Below are positions 45,126 through 53,653 of a DNA stretch of 64,000 nucleotides, piece by piece. Location: positions 62,001 to 126,000 of the forward strand of contig CAYPBJ010000004.1 of assembly GCA_964408945.1 (NCBI GenBank). The letters run 5' to 3'. A program made the position numbers and the translations under genes. The notes beneath the pieces were generated by a model, which was given only the letters and a program-made list of their open reading frames with translations, ran no database searches and had not been told where the DNA came from. Position 1 is the first letter of the stretch, and each line of letters starts with the position of its first letter. The stretch comes from VMCP01 sp964408945 (GTDB taxonomy: Bacteria; Bacteroidota; Bacteroidia; NS11-12g; UBA955).

Positions 45126-46217
45126 GTGATATTATCGCATTTACGTTTACATCAATTCAAAAACCACGAAAATTCATTATTTGATTTTTGCGATAAAATC
45201 AATAGTATTAGTGGTCCAAACGGAAGTGGCAAGACCAATATCCTAGATGCAATTTACACTTTATCAAATACAAAATCTTACTTCAACCACATTGATCAGC
45301 AACTCATTCAATTTGGAAAAGACGAATATTCTTTGAATGGGAAGTTTCGCAACAATGAGTCAGATTCAAATTTGGACTTCCAAATTTTATTGACACTTCA
45401 AAACAAGAAGAAGTCGTTAAAGAAAAATGGCAAGCCTTATTCTCGGTTATTGGAGCATATTGGAACCATTCAAACTGTTTTTATTACTCCCTATGATATT
45501 TCACTTGTTTTCGAGGGATCTGAAGAACGAAGAAAATTCATTGATTTCACTATAAGTCAGATCAACAAAAACTATTTGTTCGCTTTAGTTGAATACCGAA
45601 AGTATCTAGATCAAAGAAATGCTTTTTTAAAAAACAATTTTGGAAGAAATATAGACTCTTTAATTCTGGAAAGTTTTGATGTGAAAATTAGCCCCATTGC
45701 CGATGAAATTCATAAAGCAAGAAAAGCCTTTATCGCTGAGTTTACACCTTTATTTGAAGAAAACTATAAATTCATATCAGAATCAAGTGAAGTTCCGCAA
45801 ATTGATTATTTATCGCCACTAAGCAATAAATTAATGTTGAGTGTTTTAGAAGAAAATAGAAGCACTGATATTCTCAGTCAAAGAACTGGATTAGGAATTC
45901 ACAAAGACGACATTGAGTTCTTATTAAATAGTCAGCCATTAAAGAAATTCGGATCACAGGGTCAAATTAAAAGCTTTGTTATTGCTTTAAAAATTGCTCA
46001 ATATCAATATTTCAAAGAAAATAGCCAGCAATATCCCATTCTATTGCTTGATGATATTTTTGAAAAGATTGACGCTCAAAGATCCCAAAAACTAATGGAA
46101 AGAATGTGTTCGAATGAATTTGGTCAAATCTTTATAAGTGATACTCATTCCGAGAGGATAATAGACCATTTTAATCCCTTTAATGTTGATCAAAAACATT
46201 TTACGTTAGTTAAATAA
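45126..46217 (+). CDS. recF: DNA replication/repair ATPase RecF
   Basis: 363 residues from a GTG start. SMC-like ATPase: Walker A GPNGSGKTNILDAIY, LSQRTGLGIHKDD, signature FGSQGQIKSFVIALKIAQY and Walker B ILLLDDIFEKID. It loads RecA on gapped DNA with RecO/RecR. A TATTTTCG element at 45114-45121 lies 4 bases before the GTG and would make the message near-leaderless. Its 3' end overlaps the convergent ald gene by 12 bases. dciA (DUF721) is not next to it. Confidence 0.95.
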   Translation: MILSHLRLHQFKNHENSLFDFCDKINSISGPNGSGKTNILDAIYTLSNTKSYFNHIDQQLIQFGKDEYSLNGKFRNNESDSNLDFQILLTLQNKKKSLKKNGKPYSRLLEHIGTIQTVFITPYDISLVFEGSEERRKFIDFTISQINKNYLFALVEYRKYLDQRNAFLKNNFGRNIDSLILESFDVKISPIADEIHKARKAFIAEFTPLFEENYKFISESSEVPQIDYLSPLSNKLMLSVLEENRSTDILSQRTGLGIHKDDIEFLLNSQPLKKFGSQGQIKSFVIALKIAQYQYFKENSQQYPILLLDDIFEKIDAQRSQKLMERMCSNEFGQIFISDTHSERIIDHFNPFNVDQKHFTLVK

Positions 46218-47411
46218 CCCTACCAATAAATCTAAATCACGGTATTTAAGTTGGAATTTATCGGCTAAGCTTTTATTGGTAAGATTGCCATTAAAAAGGT
46301 AAGTTCCTTTTCTAATCCATGCATGATTTCTAAGGGAATTTGAAAATCCTCCATCTTTCACCATTTCATCGATCATTGGAGTAAAAATATTACTTAGGGC
46401 ATAAGAAGCTGTTCTACTAACCCTTGAAGGTATATTGGGCACACAATAGTGCAATACACCATGTTTTTTAAACACGGGATTGTCGTGGTTTGTTAATTCC
46501 GAAGTTTCAAAATTCCCTCCTCTATCAATTGCAACATCAATTATAACAGAGTAAGGCTTCATTCTCATAATCATTTCTTCTGAAACTACCATAGGACTTC
46601 TATGTCCGGTGCCGGAATAAGCTCCAATCACAACATCCGCTTTTTCGATACTAGATGCTAATACATTGGGTTGTAACGTGGAAGTATACAAATGCAAACC
46701 AAATGATTTTTGAATTCGACGGAGCCTGTAAATGTTATTATCAAATATTTTAACATTTGCACCCAAGCCAAGTGCTGCTTTGGTAGCGTACTCTCCTACG
46801 GCACCAGCACCGATAACCACCACTTGCGTGGGAGGAACGCCAGCAAATCCGCCCAATAATTCTCCTTTACCAATATGAGTATTATTGAGGTATTCTGCTG
46901 CAATAAGAATTGAGGCCGTTCCAGCAATTTCGCTCATTGCTCTAATTATGGGTAGAGCACCTGAATCATCTTGGATAAATTCATAAGCCAATGCAGTAAT
47001 CTTCTTGTTTTGAAGTTTACGAAGTAATACTTCTTCCAATTGGTTCAACTGCAATGCAGAAATCAACAATTGAGAGGGTTTCATTAACTCAATTTCTGAT
47101 TCTGTTGGGGGATCAATTTTAAGAATTATGTCTGATTGAAAGATGGGTTCTGGTTGGTAAACAATTTCAGCACCAGCTTCGCTGTACAGGTGGTCTGAGA
47201 AATTGGCATTCTCTCCACAGCCAGACTGAATTTTAATTTCAATTCCTTGACTAACTAAATATTGGACTGCTGATGGGGTCAGAGGCACCCTATTCTCTTG
47301 GAAGGTTATTTCTTTTGGTATTCCAATGCTTGTATGGTTGATGTTTTTGGTCAACTGTTTTAGTTGAACTTGAGTTTCAGTGGAAAATTGGGTAGGCGAC
47401 TGGCCGTTCAT
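46206..47411 (-). CDS. ald: Alanine dehydrogenase
   Basis: 401 residues. N-terminal AlaDh/PNT domain: IGIPKEITFQENRVPLTP with catalytic Lys, LTYLHL-region equivalent at ALQLNQLE. The NAD-binding Rossmann fold is marked by VVIGAGAVGEYATKAALGLGA. It interconverts L-alanine and pyruvate plus ammonia with NADH. About 40 residues precede the usual start, so translation may begin later. Carries the shared 13-mer 3 bases before the ATG. Confidence 0.88.
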   Translation of the reverse strand: MNGQSPTQFSTETQVQLKQLTKNINHTSIGIPKEITFQENRVPLTPSAVQYLVSQGIEIKIQSGCGENANFSDHLYSEAGAEIVYQPEPIFQSDIILKIDPPTESEIELMKPSQLLISALQLNQLEEVLLRKLQNKKITALAYEFIQDDSGALPIIRAMSEIAGTASILIAAEYLNNTHIGKGELLGGFAGVPPTQVVVIGAGAVGEYATKAALGLGANVKIFDNNIYRLRRIQKSFGLHLYTSTLQPNVLASSIEKADVVIGAYSGTGHRSPMVVSEEMIMRMKPYSVIIDVAIDRGGNFETSELTNHDNPVFKKHGVLHYCVPNIPSRVSRTASYALSNIFTPMIDEMVKDGGFSNSLRNHAWIRKGTYLFNGNLTNKSLADKFQLKYRDLDLLVGLFN

Positions 47412-47414
47412 ATT

Positions 47415-47427
47415 GATGCAATTTAAT
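47415..47427 (-). promoter_or_regulatory. Shared upstream 13-mer (copy 2)
   Basis: ATTAAATTGCATC on the minus strand, 3 bases before the ald ATG and identical to 45027-45039. The rest of the 160-base gap up to 47571 shows a TAACTTTA element at 47562-47569 just before the next gene. Confidence 0.35.
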
Positions 47428-47571
47428 TAAAATAAATGGATAGTTTTCTGTTCAATTTGAACCAGAAATTGAGGTCTTTTCCACAAAATGAATACAAAAA
47501 TGCAATCGAAAATCGGGTTGTAACAAAAAAAAGTAGTAATTTTATGGCTCAAAAAAGATTCTAACTTTATA

Positions 47572-48846
47572 ATGAAAAGATTTGCTGCAGGGTTATTTAT
47601 AATATTCTCATTTATTTACAATTCTGGTGCGCAAGCACCTTTGCCACCCAATCAGACGGAAAATAGCCTCTCACGTATTGATAGCCTGACAATGCAATTT
47701 TACCGTGAGATACCTAGTCATAAACCATTATTAAACAACGGTTTTGAATTTAATGAAAAAGATTTCACCGATAATTTCGCTCAATTGGGCAGCGAAATAC
47801 CATTCGAATATCATAATCTAGTAAGGCAACAGATCCAATATTTCATGGCATTGCCTGATGCATATTTTGATAGAATTCACCAGAGAATGAGTTTGTATTT
47901 CCCCATTTTTGAAGAAATTCTGGATAAAAATTCCATGCCAACTGAATTGAAGTACGTCTCTGTTATTGAATCAGCGCTAAATCCTAATGCTGTTTCTTGG
48001 TGCGGGGCAACTGGTTTATGGCAATTTATGCCCTACACAGGCAAATTGATGGGAATGAAAATAAATTACTCAGTTGACGAAAGAAAAAGCATCATGGCTT
48101 CTACCGAGAAAGCTTGTGAATACTTTCAGAACTCACAAAATATTTTTGACAATTGGTTATTGAGCATAGCTTCATACAACTGTGGTGCAGGCAATGTAAT
48201 GAAGGCTATGAGAAGAGCTGGTGGCAAAACCAAAGATTTTTGGGCCATTTTAAGATACTTACCCAAAGAGACACAGTATTATGTGCCGAAATTCATTGCG
48301 GCAGCCTATGTTTTGAATTTCACCAAACATGCCAAAAGAGATAAATACAACAGCATTTCAGAAGTGTTAATTCCCACCAGAGTTGACACGAGTTTCCACT
48401 TGGTAAAAATGTGCAATTACATTGCAGGATCTGATCAAGAAGATTTGTTAAAATTAAATCGAGAATTCATCAAGCCAAACACACAATTGGCTACGAATAA
48501 TACCATTTTACTACCCTACCAATATTCTATGTGCTATTGGAGAGACAATGATTCTTTAATTCAAAATACTCTGTTATCTTCATATGAAGTGGTTACATCT
48601 CAAAATGCCAGCAAACACTATTCTGGGTCTAATTCAAAGCCGAAGAAATCAGTTGGAACGGTCACTGGACATTCAAAAACGGTACATGTTGTCAGATCAG
48701 GTGAAACAATATCTTCAATAGCTCGAAAATATGGCACTTCAGTAAATAAAATAATGCAAATGAATAATTTGCGTAATTCTAGAATAGGTATCGGACAAAG
48801 ACTGATTGTCAAAAACGGTCAAACCCACCAACGAAATTATAGGTAA
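47572..48846 (+). CDS. Lytic transglycosylase (MltD-like) with LysM
   Basis: 424 residues. Signal peptide (MKRFAAGLFIIFSFIYNSGAQA), a helical N-domain (about 30-110), then the SLT domain with catalytic Glu in VSVIESALNPNAVSWCGATGLWQFMP and SIASYNCGAGNV. A C-terminal LysM (about 372-420, VVRSGETISSIARKYGTSVNKIMQMNNL) binds peptidoglycan. It cleaves glycan strands to 1,6-anhydro products. The DUF4837 gene follows at 13 bases, a common Bacteroidota pair. Confidence 0.92.
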   Translation: MKRFAAGLFIIFSFIYNSGAQAPLPPNQTENSLSRIDSLTMQFYREIPSHKPLLNNGFEFNEKDFTDNFAQLGSEIPFEYHNLVRQQIQYFMALPDAYFDRIHQRMSLYFPIFEEILDKNSMPTELKYVSVIESALNPNAVSWCGATGLWQFMPYTGKLMGMKINYSVDERKSIMASTEKACEYFQNSQNIFDNWLLSIASYNCGAGNVMKAMRRAGGKTKDFWAILRYLPKETQYYVPKFIAAAYVLNFTKHAKRDKYNSISEVLIPTRVDTSFHLVKMCNYIAGSDQEDLLKLNREFIKPNTQLATNNTILLPYQYSMCYWRDNDSLIQNTLLSSYEVVTSQNASKHYSGSNSKPKKSVGTVTGHSKTVHVVRSGETISSIARKYGTSVNKIMQMNNLRNSRIGIGQRLIVKNGQTHQRNYR

Positions 48847-48859
48847 TTTTTAAATTAAA

Positions 48860-49879
48860 ATGTGTAAATATTTACATATAAACATTTTAATTGCAGTTGC
48901 ATTATTGGTCTCATGCAATAATTATTCAGATTTAAGTATAGAAAAAAACAACCGAAAATCTGTTAATGATGCTCAAGGAGCAATACACCTCTATGTAGAC
49001 AGTGCATCAAGCCAAAGGTGGTTGAATCAACTTATACAACACTACCCATTAGATTCTAGTCTATTTTTTCAAAATCGTTATTTATCGGCCCACTCATTTG
49101 TTATTCACTCTAGGACATCTTTAGATCTTTCTCAACTATCTTCAATTCGAATTGGATTTATTGAACATTACAAACCGTCTCACTTTGATTCGGCAATCAA
49201 CTTCCAATTGGGAAAATATAATTTAAAGGCATATAAAAATCCGTGTGCAACGGGTCAATGGCTCGTAGATGTTGGAAATGTAGATGTGAAATCCTTATCA
49301 AAATTAGATTGGATACAATTAAAAAACACCATCAAGAAACTAAGTGATAATTTAGGTCTTGAAGGTTATTTTGAGCAAAACAACCCTACTGATTACGTAA
49401 GAACCATCCAATCTGAAATTGAATCAATTTGGGGTATATCAGTTCAAATTCCCAATGATTGGAAAATATTTGGTACTGATTCAGGATTTTTATGGTTAGG
49501 TAAGTTAAATCCTGCTGGAGGATTCTCCAGTTTGTGGATTACCAAAATTGGGCAAACAAAAGAGTTAGTTACTTTAAACGAGCATTTTTCTTTGAGAAAC
49601 TTCGCGACCAAAAACTATTTCCATAATGACGAAGGCACTAAAATGGTGATAAGTGAAATACCCATTTACCAATCTAAAGAAATTGAAAATAATTTATTTC
49701 AAGGATGGTACACGGAAGAGGCGACTACCAGAAGAGGTCCATATTTTACAAAATATATTTTTAACCCCAAAGAAAAACACACCTTGTTGATTGATGTTTT
49801 TTGCACTGAATCAGACAACATGTCAAATGATGTAGAGTTTCTCAAACACTTAATCAAAAACATTAGTTTAGTACCATGA
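48860..49879 (+). CDS. DUF4837 family lipoprotein
   Basis: 339 residues. Signal peptide with lipobox LLVSC (C19). Two related halves are suggested by parallel motifs (DYVRTIQSEIESIWGISVQIPNDWKIF and the ending KHLIKNI), with GPYFTKYIFNP and W-rich segments. DUF4837 is a Bacteroidota family without known function; the steady link to an MltD-type transglycosylase suggests a role in the cell wall. The purN gene begins 4 bases before its stop (ATGA). Confidence 0.8.
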   Translation: MCKYLHINILIAVALLVSCNNYSDLSIEKNNRKSVNDAQGAIHLYVDSASSQRWLNQLIQHYPLDSSLFFQNRYLSAHSFVIHSRTSLDLSQLSSIRIGFIEHYKPSHFDSAINFQLGKYNLKAYKNPCATGQWLVDVGNVDVKSLSKLDWIQLKNTIKKLSDNLGLEGYFEQNNPTDYVRTIQSEIESIWGISVQIPNDWKIFGTDSGFLWLGKLNPAGGFSSLWITKIGQTKELVTLNEHFSLRNFATKNYFHNDEGTKMVISEIPIYQSKEIENNLFQGWYTEEATTRRGPYFTKYIFNPKEKHTLLIDVFCTESDNMSNDVEFLKHLIKNISLVP

Positions 49880-50433
49880 AAAAAGTGGTCATTTTTGCTT
49901 CAGGTAGTGGTAGCAATGCAGAGAACTTAATTCAATTACATCACAATAAATTTTATACGGTTGAAGCTATTTTTTGCAACAATGAATTTGCTGGGGTCAT
50001 TGAAAGAGCGAATCGCTTAAGTATTCCCTTGAAATTATTCAAACGAAACGAATGGAATGACGTAATTACGTCCATTAAGGACCTGAATCCTGATTTAATC
50101 ATTCTAGCAGGATTCCTATGGAAAATACCTTCAGATTTTGTTCAAGCTTTCAATAAAATTATTAATATACATCCAAGTCTATTACCAAAATTTGGAGGAA
50201 AAGGAATGTATGGTATGAATGTTCATAAAGCTGTTATAGATAGCCATGAGAAAGAGTCAGGGATTACAATTCACCTAGTAAACGAACATTATGACGAAGG
50301 TGAAATTTTATTTCAACAATCCGTTAAAATTGAGGAAGGTGAATCGCCCGAATCATTGGCAAATAAAATTCATGAATTAGAACATCAATATTTTCCAGAA
50401 ATCGTACTTAAAGAAATTCAAAATGAAAAGTAA
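49876..50433 (+). CDS. purN: Phosphoribosylglycinamide formyltransferase
   Basis: 185 residues. GART fold: FASGSGSNAENLIQ (nucleotide/substrate loop), NPDLIILAGFLWKIP, NIHPSLLPKFGGKGMYG (catalytic N-x-H-P-S), HLVNEHYDEGEILFQ with the conserved Asp. It transfers a formyl group from 10-formyl-THF to GAR in purine synthesis, complementing purC at 32.4 kb. The start overlaps the previous stop by 4 bases and the next gene begins 11 bases before its end. Confidence 0.95.
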   Translation: MKKVVIFASGSGSNAENLIQLHHNKFYTVEAIFCNNEFAGVIERANRLSIPLKLFKRNEWNDVITSIKDLNPDLIILAGFLWKIPSDFVQAFNKIINIHPSLLPKFGGKGMYGMNVHKAVIDSHEKESGITIHLVNEHYDEGEILFQQSVKIEEGESPESLANKIHELEHQYFPEIVLKEIQNEK

Positions 50434-51586
50434 TCATATAGAAACCAAAGTTTTGCATGCTGGCATTGAACCAGACCCTACTACAGGAGCTATTATGACT
50501 CCAATATTCCAAACTAGTACTTATGTGCAATCCGCTCCGGGTGAACACAAAGGATATGAGTATGCCCGTACACAAAATCCAACAAGAGATGCGTTACAAA
50601 AGAATCTTGCGGCGCTTGAGAACATGAATCATGCGTTGTGTTTTTCAACGGGTATGGGTGCTGTAGATGCCTGTATTAAGTTACTCTCACCTGGTGATGA
50701 AGTGGTTTCAACAAACGATCTATATGGCGGCACTTACAGAATATTTACAACCGTTTTTCAAAAAATGGGTATCAAGTTTCATTTTGTTGACATGGCCAAC
50801 GAGCAAGAAGTTCGAACAGCAATGAATGAAAATACCAAAATGATTTGGGTTGAGACTCCTACTAACCCACTATTGAAAATAATTGATATTGAACTCATGT
50901 CTAAAATTGGACATGAATACGGTGCATTGGTGGTGGTTGATAACACTTTTTCATCTCCATACCTTCAACAACCTGCTAGTTTTGGTGCAGATATCATTAT
51001 GCACTCCGCTACTAAATATATAAACGGCCACTCTGATGTAGTCATGGGCGTTTTATGCGTAAATGACGATGAAACACATTCAAGGCTAGCATTTTTACAA
51101 AACACTTGTGGTGCAACGCCAGGACCTATGGATTGTTTTTTGGTTTTACGAGGCATAAAAACTTTACATATTCGTATGGAACGTCACTGTCAAAATGGTA
51201 GAGAAATCGCCCAATTTTTGCAATCGCACCCACTTGTTGGTGAAGTATATTGGCCTGGATTTGAAACTCATCCCAATCATTTGGTTGCGAAAAAACAAAT
51301 GAAAGGCTTTGGCGGAATGATTTCCTTTACTTTGAAAAACGATTCATTAGAGGCGGCTATAGAATTCTTAAAAAGCACCCAGGTTTTCTCCTTAGCAGAA
51401 AGCCTAGGAGGCGTAGAGTCATTGATTGGACACCCTGCTAGTATGACTCATGCGAGTATCCCCAGAGAACAAAGAATCAAAAACGGCCTTAAAGACAGTT
51501 TAATTAGGTTGAGTGTGGGTATTGAGCATGTTGATGATTTGAAACAGGACTTAGCGCAAGCTTTAGAGAAATCTGCCACCGTATAA
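50423..51586 (+). CDS. Trans-sulfuration PLP enzyme (cystathionine gamma-synthase/lyase)
   Basis: 387 residues, Cys/Met metabolism PLP-dependent family: KVLHAGIEPDPTTGAIMTPIFQTSTYVQ, YEYARTQNPTRDALQKNLAALE, the PLP Lys in IMHSATKYINGHSD, and the ending SVGIEHVDDLKQDLAQAL. Bacteroidota proteins of this length work as cystathionine gamma-synthase or gamma-lyase; sequence alone does not tell the direction. Overlaps purN by 11 bases and TIGR02757 by 1. Confidence 0.88.
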   Translation: MKSNHIETKVLHAGIEPDPTTGAIMTPIFQTSTYVQSAPGEHKGYEYARTQNPTRDALQKNLAALENMNHALCFSTGMGAVDACIKLLSPGDEVVSTNDLYGGTYRIFTTVFQKMGIKFHFVDMANEQEVRTAMNENTKMIWVETPTNPLLKIIDIELMSKIGHEYGALVVVDNTFSSPYLQQPASFGADIIMHSATKYINGHSDVVMGVLCVNDDETHSRLAFLQNTCGATPGPMDCFLVLRGIKTLHIRMERHCQNGREIAQFLQSHPLVGEVYWPGFETHPNHLVAKKQMKGFGGMISFTLKNDSLEAAIEFLKSTQVFSLAESLGGVESLIGHPASMTHASIPREQRIKNGLKDSLIRLSVGIEHVDDLKQDLAQALEKSATV

Positions 51587-52356
51587 TGATAATTGATACT
51601 CGTTTAGTAGAAACACTGTGGGATGCAGCCAAATTCTATAACGAGCCAGGTTTCATAGAGAATGACCCCATTCTAATTCCGCACTTATTTAATGATGCGC
51701 GAGATATTGAATTGGCTGGTTTTTTTACTGCTTTAATTGCTTGGGGACAACGAAAAACCATCATTAGCAAGGCCAAAGAGCTCATGCTAAGAATGGATAA
51801 TTCTCCTTATGAGTTTATTCTGAATTCATCTCAAGGTGATCAAAAGGCGCTAATGGGATTTGTACATCGAACATTTAATGATGTTGATCTTATTTTTCTG
51901 GTCAATAGATTGGGCGAACTTTTGAGAGAATACAATTCTCTAGAGAATATATTTTTTATCGAATCAACATCAACTATTGAACAAACCTTGATTCAGTTTA
52001 GAAGAACTATGTTTGCAAATAATTTAGATTCTAATAGAACTCAAAAACACATTGCGACCCCAGAAAAAAACAGTGCTTGTAAACGATTAAACATGTTTTT
52101 ACGGTGGATGGTACGTCCAAATGACGGCGTTGACTTCGGTATTTGGAAAACAATAAACCCGTCTATTTTGAAAATGCCTCTAGATACACATGTGATTAGA
52201 GTTGTGCAAGAATTAGGCATCATATCAGATTTAAAAGGCGATTGGAAAGGATGCTTGGAGTTAACAAATATTTTTTCGCAAATTCACCCATCTGATCCAG
52301 TATTTTTTGACTTTGCCCTATTTGGGATGGGAGTGAATAACAGAAATATGTCGTAA
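51586..52356 (+). CDS. TIGR02757 family protein
   Basis: 256 residues, no signal. Motifs GFFTALIAWGQRKTIISKAKELM and NMFLRWMVRPNDGVDFGIWKTI match TIGR02757, a family of unknown function found mainly in Bacteroidota and some spirochaetes. The protein is helical, and the tail FDFALFGMGV could be part of the core. The start overlaps the PLP-enzyme stop by one base, and its stop TAA overlaps the trxA promoter box at 52354-52361. Confidence 0.85.
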   Translation: MIIDTRLVETLWDAAKFYNEPGFIENDPILIPHLFNDARDIELAGFFTALIAWGQRKTIISKAKELMLRMDNSPYEFILNSSQGDQKALMGFVHRTFNDVDLIFLVNRLGELLREYNSLENIFFIESTSTIEQTLIQFRRTMFANNLDSNRTQKHIATPEKNSACKRLNMFLRWMVRPNDGVDFGIWKTINPSILKMPLDTHVIRVVQELGIISDLKGDWKGCLELTNIFSQIHPSDPVFFDFALFGMGVNNRNMS

Positions 52357-52361
52357 ATTTG
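52354..52361 (+). promoter_or_regulatory. TAnnTTTG promoter element before trxA
   Basis: TAAATTTG ends 5 bases before the trxA ATG; its TAA is also the TIGR02757 stop codon. A -33 TTTG is not in place. Confidence 0.5.
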
Positions 52362-52366
52362 TACTT

Positions 52367-52684
52367 ATGGCAGTTGAATTTACAAGTAGCAATTTTCAAA
52401 ACGAAGTTTTGGCATCTGATAAACCCGTTTTGGTTGATTTTTGGGCTGAATGGTGTGGCCCTTGCAAGATGATTGGTCCAGTTGTGGAAGAAATTCACAA
52501 CGAATACCTCGGAAAAGCTGTAATTGGCAAATTGAATGTGGATGAAAATCCTGACATTGCCATGAACTATAGCGTGAGAAGCATACCAACCTTGTTAATT
52601 TTCAAAGGCGGTGTAATCGTTGATAAGATTGTTGGAGCAGTGCCTAAGTCGCAATTGACCAAACAATTGGAATCTCACCTTTAA
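52367..52684 (+). CDS. trxA: Thioredoxin
   Basis: 105 residues, the standard length. Active site W29-C-G-P-C33 (AEWCGPCK), cis-Pro loop at RSIPTLLIF, and Gly in the KGG turn. It is the cytosolic disulfide reductase. A promoter element close upstream and a rho-independent terminator (52706-52743) downstream suggest a single-gene transcript. Confidence 0.96.
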   Translation: MAVEFTSSNFQNEVLASDKPVLVDFWAEWCGPCKMIGPVVEEIHNEYLGKAVIGKLNVDENPDIAMNYSVRSIPTLLIFKGGVIVDKIVGAVPKSQLTKQLESHL

Positions 52685-52705
52685 TCCTTTAACAAATTCA
52701 TATAG

Positions 52706-52743
52706 AGGCTGTTTGACAAAATTCAAGCAGCCTTTATTTTTTT
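52706..52743 (+). terminator. Rho-independent terminator after trxA
   Basis: AGGCTGTTTGA pairs with TCAAGCAGCCT (11 pairs, one G-U wobble) across a 6-base loop (CAAAAT) and is followed by a T-rich run. It begins 21 bases after the trxA stop. Confidence 0.85.
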
Positions 52744-52753
52744 AGATATTGTT

Positions 52754-53653
52754 ATGTTATTCCTGAAAGACCTGTTGGTATTTAATCAGCTTTCTATGTT
52801 GGCTCAAAAGGCCATGGAAGGATTTATTTCGGGATTGCATAAAAGTCCGTTAAGAGGATTTTCGGTTGAATTTGCTGAACATAGAAGTTACAATCAAGGT
52901 GATAGTATTAGAAACTTAGATTGGAAATTACTTGCAAAAACAGAGAAAAAATACATAAAACAAACCATTGAAGAGACAAATTTAAGGTGCTTTTTTTGGA
53001 TGGATATTTCAAAGAGCATGAAATATCCCGAAGGAGAAGAACTGAAATTGAAATATTCACTAGCGTTGGGAAGTATTCTAGCACTTGCTTTGTCTAAACA
53101 ACGTGATGCTTTTCAATTCTCACTTCTCGATGAGCAAAAATTAAAGTGGCAATCAGATATTAAATCTACAAAAGGTCATCTTTCTAATATATTCTCAAAA
53201 CTTGAAGATCTATGGAATTTGAAAAATTTTGATAGTCAATGGAATCAAGATTTTACCTATGCCAAACTTGCATCCGTCATTCCTCGTAGAAGTATGATTG
53301 TAATATGCACCGACATGTTGCTTGAAAATGAAACCGATTTTTGGGAAACATTGAAGTACTTGAAATTCCTGAAATGTGAAATTTTATTGATCCATGTACA
53401 GCACAATAATCATGAGTTGAAATTAGATTTAGAAGCTATTCCCTATGAATTTGTTGACTTGGAAAACCAATCACGAATAAAATTAAATCCCGATGAAATT
53501 CGAGATGCGTATCATATCACACAAACTAATTTCACAGAAAGTGTGATACGAAACTGTCAACTACTTGGAATTTCATATTTTGAAGGAGACGTCTCCTTCC
53601 CTCTTGATTATGCCATTATGCAATTTTACAAGGAGCGAAACAAGCTAAAATAA
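52754..53653 (+). CDS. DUF58 domain protein
   Basis: 299 residues. The DUF58/VWA-like core is marked by RGFSVEFAEHRSYNQGDSIRNLDWKLLAKTEKKYIKQ (the family's R-G...V-E-x-x-x-Y-x-x-G-D motif) and the MIDAS-like FFWMDISKSM. Such proteins usually stand next to a MoxR ATPase in an aerotolerance-type operon, but no MoxR is present here. It is convergent with pyrC with no gap. A role in envelope stress is inferred from relatives only. Confidence 0.87.
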   Translation: MLFLKDLLVFNQLSMLAQKAMEGFISGLHKSPLRGFSVEFAEHRSYNQGDSIRNLDWKLLAKTEKKYIKQTIEETNLRCFFWMDISKSMKYPEGEELKLKYSLALGSILALALSKQRDAFQFSLLDEQKLKWQSDIKSTKGHLSNIFSKLEDLWNLKNFDSQWNQDFTYAKLASVIPRRSMIVICTDMLLENETDFWETLKYLKFLKCEILLIHVQHNNHELKLDLEAIPYEFVDLENQSRIKLNPDEIRDAYHITQTNFTESVIRNCQLLGISYFEGDVSFPLDYAIMQFYKERNKLK

